From Candidatus Obscuribacterales bacterium (GTDB lineage: Bacteria; Cyanobacteriota; Vampirovibrionia; Obscuribacterales; Obscuribacteraceae), in NCBI GenBank assembly GCA_020050835.1, contig JAGVKB010000120.1:1-64000 (forward strand): 64,000 bases of DNA, read 5' to 3'. Shown here piece by piece: positions 17,224 through 25,146 of the stretch; within the stretch, counting starts at the first letter, position 1, and each line of letters opens with the position of its first letter. The position numbers and the translations under genes are program-made. Below the pieces are notes generated by a model. That model did not search any database. It worked only from the letters and a program-made list of their open reading frames with translations, and was not told the origin of the DNA.

Positions 17224-17850
17224 TCAATCCAGTAACGAGAGTCGGCAGGTCGCCAGCACCGCATAATCATTGCCGCCGCCATCTATCCTGCTTTCGATCA
17301 GATCGACTGTCGCGATCGGTAGCACCACGGGTAGTGCCAGTTCGTCGACCAGCCAGCCGGGCAAGCAGAGCGACGCTCTGCCTCCGCCTTCCTTGGGTGA
17401 GTCAAACCTGAGCAGCGTCACATGCGGTCGAAACTGCTTGTTGTCCGGATGCAGAACTCGATTCGCCAGCGCCGCCCTAATTGTCAAAGCAAGCTCAGTT
17501 ACGGCCGGCGCAACTGTTGATGCGGTGAGCACCAGTTGCCGCGGACTTTTGAACGACGGCCAGATCTCAAGGAGATCGAAGGCAACCGTCATCGGAATGC
17601 TTCCGCTGCACGCTGCAACAAGCGACTCTTTCAACTCGGCAAGACGCTCCGAGGGCAGACTGCCCAGAAAGGCCCAGGTCATGTGAAGCTTGGCAGCTTT
17701 GACCCAGCGCAGCTTTCTTTGCCACAAGCTGCTCAGCGCTTCATTGTGACGGCTAATCGATCCCAGTTGCTCCCGAAGCTCGCCTGAAAGAAAGCTGCCG
17801 ACGAACACTCGCTTTACAGCTTGGTTTTCGGCTGCGAACCTTTCACTCAT
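17224..17850 (-). CDS. thpR: RNA 2',3'-cyclic phosphodiesterase (2H family)
   Basis: 208 residues, family length about 180-200. The two catalytic HxTx motifs are HMTW (near 57) and HVTL (near 147), with the family opening RVFVGSFLS. It hydrolyses RNA 2',3'-cyclic phosphates to 2'-phosphates; the cellular RNA target is unknown. Its start overlaps the end of the fadJ-like gene by 8 bp, so it is translationally coupled as the last gene of a three-gene minus-strand operon. Confidence 0.9.
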   Translation of the reverse strand: MSERFAAENQAVKRVFVGSFLSGELREQLGSISRHNEALSSLWQRKLRWVKAAKLHMTWAFLGSLPSERLAELKESLVAACSGSIPMTVAFDLLEIWPSFKSPRQLVLTASTVAPAVTELALTIRAALANRVLHPDNKQFRPHVTLLRFDSPKEGGGRASLCLPGWLVDELALPVVLPIATVDLIESRIDGGGNDYAVLATCRLSLLD

Positions 17851-20014
17851 CCCCGTCGGTCGAGCGAGAATAAAATCGTCGTCCTTCCGCTTCCATTTTC
17901 TTTATAGACTCGGAGATCTGGCGATTCGAACCGTCCTGCCGGTAAATCTCCTCGAGCCGCGCTCTCAGATTGCCGATGCCGATGCTGTCGGCATACTTGA
18001 GCGGACCGCCTCGAAATGGCGGGAAGCCGGTGCCCAGTACCATGGCGAGGTCGATCTCGCGGGGCTTCCGGACAATTCTGTCAGCCAGACAGCGTGCAGC
18101 CTCGTCAATCATCGGATAGATCAATCGCTCGACTATCCAGGCCTGCCTCTCCGCCGGCGGTTTCTGGTCGGACACCACCAGCCCAATCTCGCTTACCAAG
18201 CGCGAATCAAACTGCAAACGACGGCCGCTCTCGTCCCAGCTATAGACACCGGTGCCGGTCTTCTTGCCGATCAATCCCAGCTCTTTGGTTTTACCAATCA
18301 CCGCCGGTGGTGCAAATCTCTCGCCGCATCCTTCATGGAGAGCGTCAGCAACCTTGAAAGCGACATCGAGACCGACTTCATCCAGAACGTTAAGCGGGCC
18401 CATCGCCATCCCGAACTCGACCGCGGAGTCATCGATCCAATTGAGCGGAACGCCAGATTCAGCAAGCCGCGCGGCTTCGATGATGTACGTGCAAAGCAAT
18501 CGGTTCACCAGGAATCCCGAACCGTCATTGACCATAGTCGGTATCTTACCCAGGCGCGAGACGACGCCGGCTGCTCTGGCAAGAGCTTCCCGCTTAGTGC
18601 CCTTATGAGAGATGATCTCGACCAGCGGCATCCGGTCTACCGGCAGGAAGAAATGCATCCCGAGAAATCTGCCGCTGTCCGCCAGGCGGCTGGCAAGCTT
18701 GTTGATAGACAGCGACGAAGTGTTGGAAGCTAAAGTACAATCCGCGCTAATGATGCTCTCCAAGCGCTCGAACAGCTCGTGCTTCAACTCTTCGCTTTCA
18801 AATACCGCTTCGATAATGAGATCGGCCGCTGCCAGCTCGCGCTCGTCAACAACCGGCTCGACGCGCTGGAGTATCTCAGCAATCTCGGCTTCACCCAACT
18901 TTGCCTTCTGTTGATTGCGCACAATCAAAGCTCGCAAGCGGTCGACCGGATTGTCCTGCGGATTACGGTTGGTTTGCTTGAATAGCACCCGGTATCCGCT
19001 TATTGCTGCCAGCTCGGCGATCGCTGTACCCATCGCGCCGCTGCCGATCACTGCCACGGTCGAGACAGGATTCGTCTGCATCTTAGCGGACATCATCGCC
19101 GCAGTCTGCCGGGCGAACTCCGTATTAAAGAACAGCGCGATCAAATTCTTGGCGGTGTCGCTGGCAGCCAAGTCGCCGAAAGCCTTGGCTTCGCCTTTGA
19201 GACCGAGCTCGATGCCGTTTCTCAGTCCATTGCGAATCGCTTCAATCGCCTTGAGCGGTGCCGGATAATTGCCCCTGGTCTTGATCCGCATCGAGCGCTC
19301 GGCAGTTGCCAGCACCTTCGTCCATTTCGCCTCTTCCAGTTGGATCATGGCGACTTTACGGTCGGCCAGCGCGCGCTTCCTTTCAGCAGTACTTTGCAGG
19401 AGCTCGAGCGCTCTTTCCTGGCAGCGTTCCAGAAGCTCGTCGGGTTTGACGACCTCGTCGACGAGTCCGAGCGCAAGCGCCCGGGATACATTTACCGGCT
19501 CGGATGAGAGGATCATCTCCAGTGCGTTTTGCAGTCCGATCAGGCGGGGCAGCCGCTGCGTTCCACCCATGCCGGGAATAAGTCCCAATCGCACTTCCGG
19601 CAGCCCCAGTAAGGTGCTTTCACAATCGCTGGCGATCCGTTGATCGAAAGACAGTGCCAGCTCTAAACCGCCACCGAGGCAAATTCCGTTGATTCCAACC
19701 ACAGTCGGCTTGCCGAGAGCCGCCAGGCGATTGAGAATGTCCTGGCCCTGTCTTGACTTTTCTTCTGCTGCCTCCGCCTTGGTTACTTTCACAATCTCGC
19801 GCAGATCCGCACCGGACAAGAAAGTGTCCGGTTTGCCAGAAACCAGAACCAGCGCCTTGACAGATGAATCGTTCTCGAGCTCGCAGAGAGTTTGTTCTAA
19901 TTCGGCAGTTACCTCGCTCGAAAGAGAATTCAATTTCCCCGGGCAATCCAACAGAACTACCGCTATTCCTGACGCCTTTTTCCGCAGGATGACTTGTTGC
20001 TTTGTTTGAGTCAC
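17843..20014 (-). CDS. fadJ: Fatty-acid oxidation multifunctional protein (enoyl-CoA hydratase / 3-hydroxyacyl-CoA dehydrogenase)
   Basis: 723 residues, normal for FadJ/FadB. The N-terminal crotonase domain (1-190) has oxyanion-hole segments SGADLREI and GICLGGGLELAL and the loop GLIPGMGGTQRLPR. The NAD-binding domain starts at VIGSGAMGTAIAE (about 320), with SNTSSLSI and the catalytic histidine in MHFFLPVDRMPLVEI. A C-terminal dehydrogenase repeat carries FGMAMGP and GTGFPPFRGGP. It catalyses two successive steps of beta-oxidation. The thiolase partner is not in the window. The gene starts one base after the stop of the upstream membrane-protein gene and overlaps thpR by 8 bp. fadJ rather than fadB is a best guess. 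Confidence 0.95.
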   Translation of the reverse strand: MTQTKQQVILRKKASGIAVVLLDCPGKLNSLSSEVTAELEQTLCELENDSSVKALVLVSGKPDTFLSGADLREIVKVTKAEAAEEKSRQGQDILNRLAALGKPTVVGINGICLGGGLELALSFDQRIASDCESTLLGLPEVRLGLIPGMGGTQRLPRLIGLQNALEMILSSEPVNVSRALALGLVDEVVKPDELLERCQERALELLQSTAERKRALADRKVAMIQLEEAKWTKVLATAERSMRIKTRGNYPAPLKAIEAIRNGLRNGIELGLKGEAKAFGDLAASDTAKNLIALFFNTEFARQTAAMMSAKMQTNPVSTVAVIGSGAMGTAIAELAAISGYRVLFKQTNRNPQDNPVDRLRALIVRNQQKAKLGEAEIAEILQRVEPVVDERELAAADLIIEAVFESEELKHELFERLESIISADCTLASNTSSLSINKLASRLADSGRFLGMHFFLPVDRMPLVEIISHKGTKREALARAAGVVSRLGKIPTMVNDGSGFLVNRLLCTYIIEAARLAESGVPLNWIDDSAVEFGMAMGPLNVLDEVGLDVAFKVADALHEGCGERFAPPAVIGKTKELGLIGKKTGTGVYSWDESGRRLQFDSRLVSEIGLVVSDQKPPAERQAWIVERLIYPMIDEAARCLADRIVRKPREIDLAMVLGTGFPPFRGGPLKYADSIGIGNLRARLEEIYRQDGSNRQISESIKKMEAEGRRFYSRSTDGDE

Positions 20015-20015
20015 C

Positions 20016-20522
20016 TTAATCCCTTGTCCCCTGACGCATCTTCATGCCCCGGGCTATGAGAGCGCCACCGGCCGCAAACGGCAAGAACATGATTACCAGT
20101 CCAAGCAGCGACATAGACGGAAAGCTCATCACTACCTGCGACAGAACCGCAAATAGAATAAGTGCAAGCGATGCAATTGTAATGATCCAGCCGAGCCTGT
20201 TTTTATAATCAAAAAACAGCAGTCCCACACCGATCATGAGCGGGATGATCGTGAGCCCGAATCCGGCACTGTGAAAGCCTAAAAGCGACATGAACCCGGA
20301 GCCGACATGCACATGGTTCATGAACAAAAAGAGCCCGAGCAACAGCAAGCCGAAACCTCCGCATAAACAGAGATCGGATGCGGTGGAGTCTGTGCCGGAG
20401 TCCTTGCCGCCCGCTACGATCTCGGACTTCTTTTGACGGGTGGCTGGCGGCTGCGGTGCTTCTTCGAGGCTGGCTTCCAGCTCCGCCAATTTTTCCTTAA
20501 TCTCGTCTTCCGGCCTGCTCAT
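20016..20522 (-). CDS. Small four-helix membrane protein, unknown function
   Basis: 168 residues. The first 50 are charged (MSRPEDEIKEKLAELEASLEE, then a Lys/Gln/Gly linker) and cytoplasmic-looking. Four hydrophobic segments follow (for example LCLCGGFGLLLLGLFLF and LTIIPLMIGVGLLFF), then a short basic tail. No family recognised. The stop lies immediately before the fadJ start, and the tight operon suggests a link to lipid metabolism or simple co-expression. nadE ends 120 bp upstream on the same strand and may also belong to the unit. Confidence 0.8.
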   Translation of the reverse strand: MSRPEDEIKEKLAELEASLEEAPQPPATRQKKSEIVAGGKDSGTDSTASDLCLCGGFGLLLLGLFLFMNHVHVGSGFMSLLGFHSAGFGLTIIPLMIGVGLLFFDYKNRLGWIITIASLALILFAVLSQVVMSFPSMSLLGLVIMFLPFAAGGALIARGMKMRQGTRD

Positions 20523-20642
20523 GACAACGACGACTTCCAGTCAATAGTTTGAATCGGGTCACCTGAATTACTAAGGATACCAGCTATGTACTCCAATTCT
20601 AGTGCCGAATTACCATCAACTTAACTGCCTGGGCTTACCGGC

Positions 20643-22307
20643 TTACTTTCCCTGGGTAACTGAACTACTCTCCTTGAAGCGCTGGGCGATCGGCATGCGC
20701 CAACCGAAACCAAAAGATTGAGCTGTCACCTTTAGCCCCGGCGCTGCCTGGTGCCTCTTGTATTCGTTGCGATCGATTCGGTTGACAACATCCCGCACCA
20801 CTTCCGGGCGATATCCCAAGGCGATGATCTCATCGATGCGCTTCTTCTGCTCCACATAAGCGTTAATAATTCCATCTAGCACTACATATGGTGGCAGCGT
20901 ATCCTGATCGAGCTGATTTGGTCTAAGCTCCGCCGATGGTGGCTTGTCGACAGTAGAGCTGGGAATAATCTCCCTCCCGGACTCCTCATTGATGAATTTG
21001 GCCAACTCGTACACCATCATTTTTGGCAGATCGGATATCACGGCCAGACCGCCGCACATGTCACCATAGAGGGTGCAATACCCGACTGCCAGTTCCGATT
21101 TGTTGCCGGTGGTAAGCACAAGAGAGCCGTACTTGTTGGAAAGAGACATCAGGATTGTGCCGCGAATTCTGGCTTGAATGTTCTCCTCCGTAACATCCTT
21201 TGCGAGATTACTGAATGCTGGTGCCAGCATTGAATCGAATGCGCTCATCGTAAGCGCGATCGGAATCTCTTTCAGTTCGATGCCGAGGTTATGAGCCAAA
21301 CTCTTGGCGTCGTCAAGGCTTCCTTTGGAAGAGTAGGGCGACGGCATAGCCACTCCCAAGACGTTGTCACGACCGACAGCCTGACAGGCGATCGCGCAGG
21401 TAACCGCAGAGTCTATCCCGCCGGAAAGGCCAATCACCGTCTTTTCGAATCCGCACTTTCGCATGTAATCTCTGGTTCCCAGCACAAGCGCCTGATAGAT
21501 ATTGGCTGTCTTGTCTTCCGGACAATCCTTGATCTCACCGCGCTCGGCAGCGAGATCGACAATGAGCAAATCCTCTTCGAAAGAGCTGGCTCTGGCGATC
21601 AAATCGCCTTTGGCGTTGACCACAATCGACCGGCCGTCGAAGATCAGCTCATCATTGCCGCCGACCTGATTGACGTATACAACCGGAATATTGTGGCTGC
21701 GAGCCTGATTTCTGACCAGTTCGTGCCGAATATGTTGTTTGCCGACTGTAAAAGGAGAAGCCGAGATATTAATGAGCACTCTCGGCTCGAACTGCGATAT
21801 CGAGTCGATCGGATCGACTTGATATCGCGGCCGCGGATAGAGCTCACGATAATTCCAAATGTCCTCGCAGATGGACAGGCCGACTGACCAATCATCGACA
21901 GCACAGTGAGCATAGGACCTAGCCGGCTCGAAGTAGCGATCTTCGTCAAAAACATCATATGTAGGAAGGAGAGTCTTATGCTGCACGGCCCGTAGCTGAC
22001 CGCCATCGGCCAGCGCGCAGGCATTGAAAACCGGTCTGCCCGCACCCGGATTCGGCTCGACGTACCCCACCAATACAGCCAATTCAGCCAACTCAGCGAT
22101 CACTCGTTGCAGCCCTTCGAGATTCGCTTTGATGAAACTCTCTTTCAATAGCAGGTCCATTGGCGGATAGCCGCAAATAGCCAGCTCGGGAAAGACAACC
22201 AGGCGTGCGCCGGCAGCCGCAGCCCGCTTGCCGAAATCGACGATTTTGGCAACATTGTTCTGGAAATCACCGATCGTGGGATTAATTTGGGCAAGTGCGA
22301 CTTTCAT
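20643..22307 (-). CDS. nadE: Glutamine-hydrolysing NAD+ synthetase
   Basis: 554 residues. The N-terminal nitrilase-type glutaminase domain (1-260) has the Glu-Lys-Cys triad in VVFPELAICG, HKTLLPTYDVFDE and LSICEDIWN. The C-terminal ATP-pyrophosphatase domain (about 275-554) has the P-loop GLSGGIDSAVT, plus TGNKSELAVGY and SSTVDKPPSAEL. It converts deamido-NAD to NAD with glutamine as nitrogen donor. Both active sites are intact. The ATG at 22307 matches the usual N-terminus MKVALAQINPTIGDF. Divergent from the exported TIM-barrel gene. Confidence 0.97.
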   Translation of the reverse strand: MKVALAQINPTIGDFQNNVAKIVDFGKRAAAAGARLVVFPELAICGYPPMDLLLKESFIKANLEGLQRVIAELAELAVLVGYVEPNPGAGRPVFNACALADGGQLRAVQHKTLLPTYDVFDEDRYFEPARSYAHCAVDDWSVGLSICEDIWNYRELYPRPRYQVDPIDSISQFEPRVLINISASPFTVGKQHIRHELVRNQARSHNIPVVYVNQVGGNDELIFDGRSIVVNAKGDLIARASSFEEDLLIVDLAAERGEIKDCPEDKTANIYQALVLGTRDYMRKCGFEKTVIGLSGGIDSAVTCAIACQAVGRDNVLGVAMPSPYSSKGSLDDAKSLAHNLGIELKEIPIALTMSAFDSMLAPAFSNLAKDVTEENIQARIRGTILMSLSNKYGSLVLTTGNKSELAVGYCTLYGDMCGGLAVISDLPKMMVYELAKFINEESGREIIPSSTVDKPPSAELRPNQLDQDTLPPYVVLDGIINAYVEQKKRIDEIIALGYRPEVVRDVVNRIDRNEYKRHQAAPGLKVTAQSFGFGWRMPIAQRFKESSSVTQGK

Positions 22308-22451
22308 CTAATATCTCTGGATTAAATCCTGGGTCTTCGAGGAAATTATCGCATCAGAAGTTGGTATGAAGCAGGCAGAGACAGCCTTGCCTCCGAGCCG
22401 TGATTAAATGAAGGTGTTTTCAAGCGGAATGGACATACTATCGTCACTATC

Positions 22452-22457
22452 TATAAT
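22452..22457 (+). promoter_or_regulatory. -10 element upstream of the exported TIM-barrel gene
   Basis: A perfect TATAAT in CTATCTATAATGG. Transcription would begin near 22464, about 43 bp before the ATG. The -35 region is poor, so strength is uncertain. Confidence 0.4.
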
Positions 22458-22506
22458 GGTTATTACTCACTTACCAAGTGGCTATCCCTAGAAAGTTTGG
22501 TGAGCT

Positions 22507-23856
22507 ATGAAAGCAGCCGTCGGACTGTTGGTTCGGGCACTCTCAGTTTTAGCAGTCCTCGCCCTGGCATCGCCCGCGTTTGCCGGACAAGTGCAAAATC
22601 TATCTCCAGCTGGTCTGGCCGATGGCGCCGGTATCTGGGTCAACCTCTGGCACTGGCCTGACGGCGACCTTGACAGCTACTGCTCAAAGCTCAGAGCCAA
22701 CGGCATTCGCAACATCTTCTTGCAAACGTCGCGCAGCAACACCGAGGCAGTGCCACGCCCGGAGAAGCTCGGTCCCATTATCGAGGCCTGCCACCGTCAC
22801 AATATTCGAGTAATCGCCTGGTCCTTTTCAGAACTCGACCATCCCAAAGTGGACGCCCAGAAGTTAATCGCCGCCGCCAACTTCCGCAGCACGCTGGGAC
22901 ACCGGCTCGACGGTATCGCCGGCAATATGGAGAAGAACCTCGCGCAAGAGCGCGTCGAAGAATACAGTGTGCTGCTGCGAGAGAAGCTCGGGCATAACTA
23001 TCCGATGATCGCTGTCGTCTACAGCCCGCTCAACCGCGCACCGGCGGTAGCACACATTCCCTGGAAGACACTTGCCCAGCACTGGGACGTGATCGCCCCC
23101 ATGACGTACTGGGGCGGCAGATATCAGAAGCTAGATCCATATACATATACACAGCTGACCGTGCAGACTGTACGAAAGCTAACCGGCCGGCCCGATCTCG
23201 AGATTCACCTGATCGGCGACGGCATGGGCACCACGAGCGAGCAAGTCCAGCAATTCCTGAAAGCCTGCGGAAGCTCCGAAGTTACCAGCGCCAGTCTTTA
23301 CCCCAATCATGTTCCAACCGGCGAACAGTTAGCTTGCCTGGGTCGTTACCGTGATTACTTTCCATCTAACTCCCGATTTCGCTTGGCGGCCATGCGAGAG
23401 CTGTGTCGAACCGGCTCATTGGCGATGCCACCAAAAGGCGACCCGTCACAGCCGATCGCTCGCAGCGAGTTTTATCGATTAGTGGCTCGTCAGCTTTTCC
23501 GGCGCAATCCGTCCGAAGACTTATCCACCGTTCAAGCGATGGAGATTCTCGATAATGCCGGAGTGCTGCCTGAACTGTTCGCTCCCGACGCAGCGCTCGA
23601 GCAAGCGCTGGCACAGCCGGTAGACTCGCTGGAGGCGATTTCGTTGGTCGCTCGTTCAATCGAGTTTCAGAGCAGCAATCAGGCCCACAAACACCAGCCT
23701 AATCATCCTAAAATTGCCCAGAAGCGCCGGGCGGACCGCTGGTTGGTTCAGCCCGCCAGCGCCGAAGCTGCTCAGCCGGCAACCGCTCAAGTCAAGCTGG
23801 TGAACTACCTGGATGCCTCTCAGTTGGTTCTGCAAGCGCGCGCAGGCTTGCGATAA
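22507..23856 (+). CDS. Exported glycoside-hydrolase-like TIM-barrel protein
   Basis: 449 residues. Signal peptide 1-26 (cleavage after AFA). Residues 30-290 read as an alternating beta/alpha barrel resembling glycosidase-like families: GIWVNLWHW, GIRNIFLQTSR, NIRVIAWSFSELDHP, LDGIAGNMEKN, MIAVVYSPLN, WDVIAPMTYWGG. Acidic residues at strand ends (D/E in SELDHP, GNME) are candidates for catalysis but I cannot assign them. Residues about 310-395 (IARSEFYRLVARQ, MEILDNAGVL, FAPDAALEQAL) weakly resemble S-layer-homology repeats, which would tie the protein to the wall. The last 50 residues are Ala/Gln/His-rich. GGTGAG precedes the ATG. Divergent from nadE. Confidence 0.7.
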   Translation: MKAAVGLLVRALSVLAVLALASPAFAGQVQNLSPAGLADGAGIWVNLWHWPDGDLDSYCSKLRANGIRNIFLQTSRSNTEAVPRPEKLGPIIEACHRHNIRVIAWSFSELDHPKVDAQKLIAAANFRSTLGHRLDGIAGNMEKNLAQERVEEYSVLLREKLGHNYPMIAVVYSPLNRAPAVAHIPWKTLAQHWDVIAPMTYWGGRYQKLDPYTYTQLTVQTVRKLTGRPDLEIHLIGDGMGTTSEQVQQFLKACGSSEVTSASLYPNHVPTGEQLACLGRYRDYFPSNSRFRLAAMRELCRTGSLAMPPKGDPSQPIARSEFYRLVARQLFRRNPSEDLSTVQAMEILDNAGVLPELFAPDAALEQALAQPVDSLEAISLVARSIEFQSSNQAHKHQPNHPKIAQKRRADRWLVQPASAEAAQPATAQVKLVNYLDASQLVLQARAGLR

Positions 23857-24126
23857 GAAGCTCAACAATTCGGCTCAAGTCTGGTTCGAACTTGAATCGT
23901 TCGGGTAGAACGAGAGGTAGAGAATATGAGGAATCGAAAGCTCCATTAAATCTCAGAGCACTGGCGACGCCGGGTGCTATTCTAGATATAACTTGAAAAA
24001 GAAGAATTTCCAGCATTCACGCGAGTGTTTCCAAGGCCTTTTTAAGGACCTTCAATTTTTGCATTCAATCTCAAACATCTGGTTCAGTTTACTTCCGGTT
24101 TTCCCGGTCCCAGCGGAGGTACGCCC

Positions 24127-24708
24127 ATGCATGTCGTCGTTACCGGACGCAACATCGACCTTACTCCAGCGCTCAAGGAGTATCTATCAGACAAACTGCA
24201 ACGAGCGCAAAAACATTTCAGCCACCCGCTCGATATTCAGGCGCTTCTAAGCGTTGCCAAAAACCCCTCGATTGCCAAGAACCAGACAGCCGAGGTGACA
24301 ATCAAAGTAAACGGCAACATTATTCGAGGCGAAGAATCGAGCGAGAATATGTACAACTCGATCGATCTCGTAGCCGATAAAATCGAACGCCAATTGCGCA
24401 AATTCAAGACTAGACATTGGCAGCGCAAGAAGCCACACGACAAAGAGCCGGACCTTTCCATTGACGTTAGTCCCGACGTCGACACCGACGAGGCAGTCAA
24501 GAAATCGCTGGCGACCGAAGAGATCAAGTCAAGAATCGTGCGGTCCAAGCGCTTCCCACTCAAGCCGATGACACCGGAAGAAGCTTGCGCACACATGGAC
24601 CTGCTCGGCCATGACTTCTTCATGTTTGTGAATTCGGAGACCGGTCACGTAAATACTGTCTACCACAGGCGTGATGGACAATATGGGTTGATCGAACCCG
24701 AAGTTTAG
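24127..24708 (+). CDS. hpf: Ribosome hibernation promoting factor, long form
   Basis: 193 residues. The N-terminal S30AE/YfiA domain (1-105; MHVVVTGRNIDLTPALKEYLSDKL, EVTIKVNG, YNSIDLVADKIERQLRKFK) occupies the decoding centre. A charged linker (105-135) is followed by the C-terminal dimerisation domain (about 135-193; IVRSKRFPLKPMTPEEA, FFMFVNSETG, VVYHRRDG-like end). Long HPF forms 100S ribosome dimers in stationary phase and is the form in Cyanobacteria and most bacteria outside gamma-proteobacteria. Strong ribosome site GGAGG 7 bp before the ATG. A 270-bp non-coding leader region precedes it. Confidence 0.95.
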   Translation: MHVVVTGRNIDLTPALKEYLSDKLQRAQKHFSHPLDIQALLSVAKNPSIAKNQTAEVTIKVNGNIIRGEESSENMYNSIDLVADKIERQLRKFKTRHWQRKKPHDKEPDLSIDVSPDVDTDEAVKKSLATEEIKSRIVRSKRFPLKPMTPEEACAHMDLLGHDFFMFVNSETGHVNTVYHRRDGQYGLIEPEV

Positions 24709-25146
24709 TCGATTCAAGAATTCGCAACTCCAGCGCCGGCGACGCATGGCATTTCAGGCGGTGCACGATCGAACTATAATGGCATCACGATCGGCCTATG
24801 ACAGCGTCGCGATGGACGAATGACGACTTCGAAAGGACCCTCGGATCCTTCTGTAGGGGTCTTGCCATGCATGACCCGGTTTCTTCAGGACATATTCAAT
24901 ACAACCGCTTGCCGAGCCAAATCGATTTAGCTCGGAACAACTTCTTACCGGGCGCGTCACTTGAAATCGACAGGATTGCCAAGCGCCACAAATTGCAACT
25001 GCAACTTACACTTTTAGTAAGTTCAGGGAAATTGTGGTGTAAGCATTTGCTTCGATCCTTTAGAATCCATAGTTGGAACAAAATGGTGCGGCGGGACAGG
25101 ACTGTCGGACTTGGTTTCTCCGACCGTCGACTTTCAGGGGTAGACA
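24709..25146. other. 438-bp intergenic region: -10-like site, palindromic element, leader hairpin
   Basis: No convincing gene. It holds a TATAAT at 24775-24780, a copy of the dispersed palindromic element (24853-24878), and a hairpin ACTTAC/GTAAGT (25004-25022) nested in CACAA/TTGTG (24987-25036) about 110 bp before the long TPR gene. An open frame across it (24798-25154) runs through the palindromic element and has no protein character. Confidence 0.5.
24853..24878 (+). repeat. Dispersed palindromic element, copy A
   Basis: GTAGGGGTCTTGCCATGCATGACCCG (written as GTAGGGG...TGCCATGCAT...CCCG) matches the pattern of three other intergenic copies at 38310, 43001 and 43115. The ends GGGTC/GACCC can pair. 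Confidence 0.6.
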
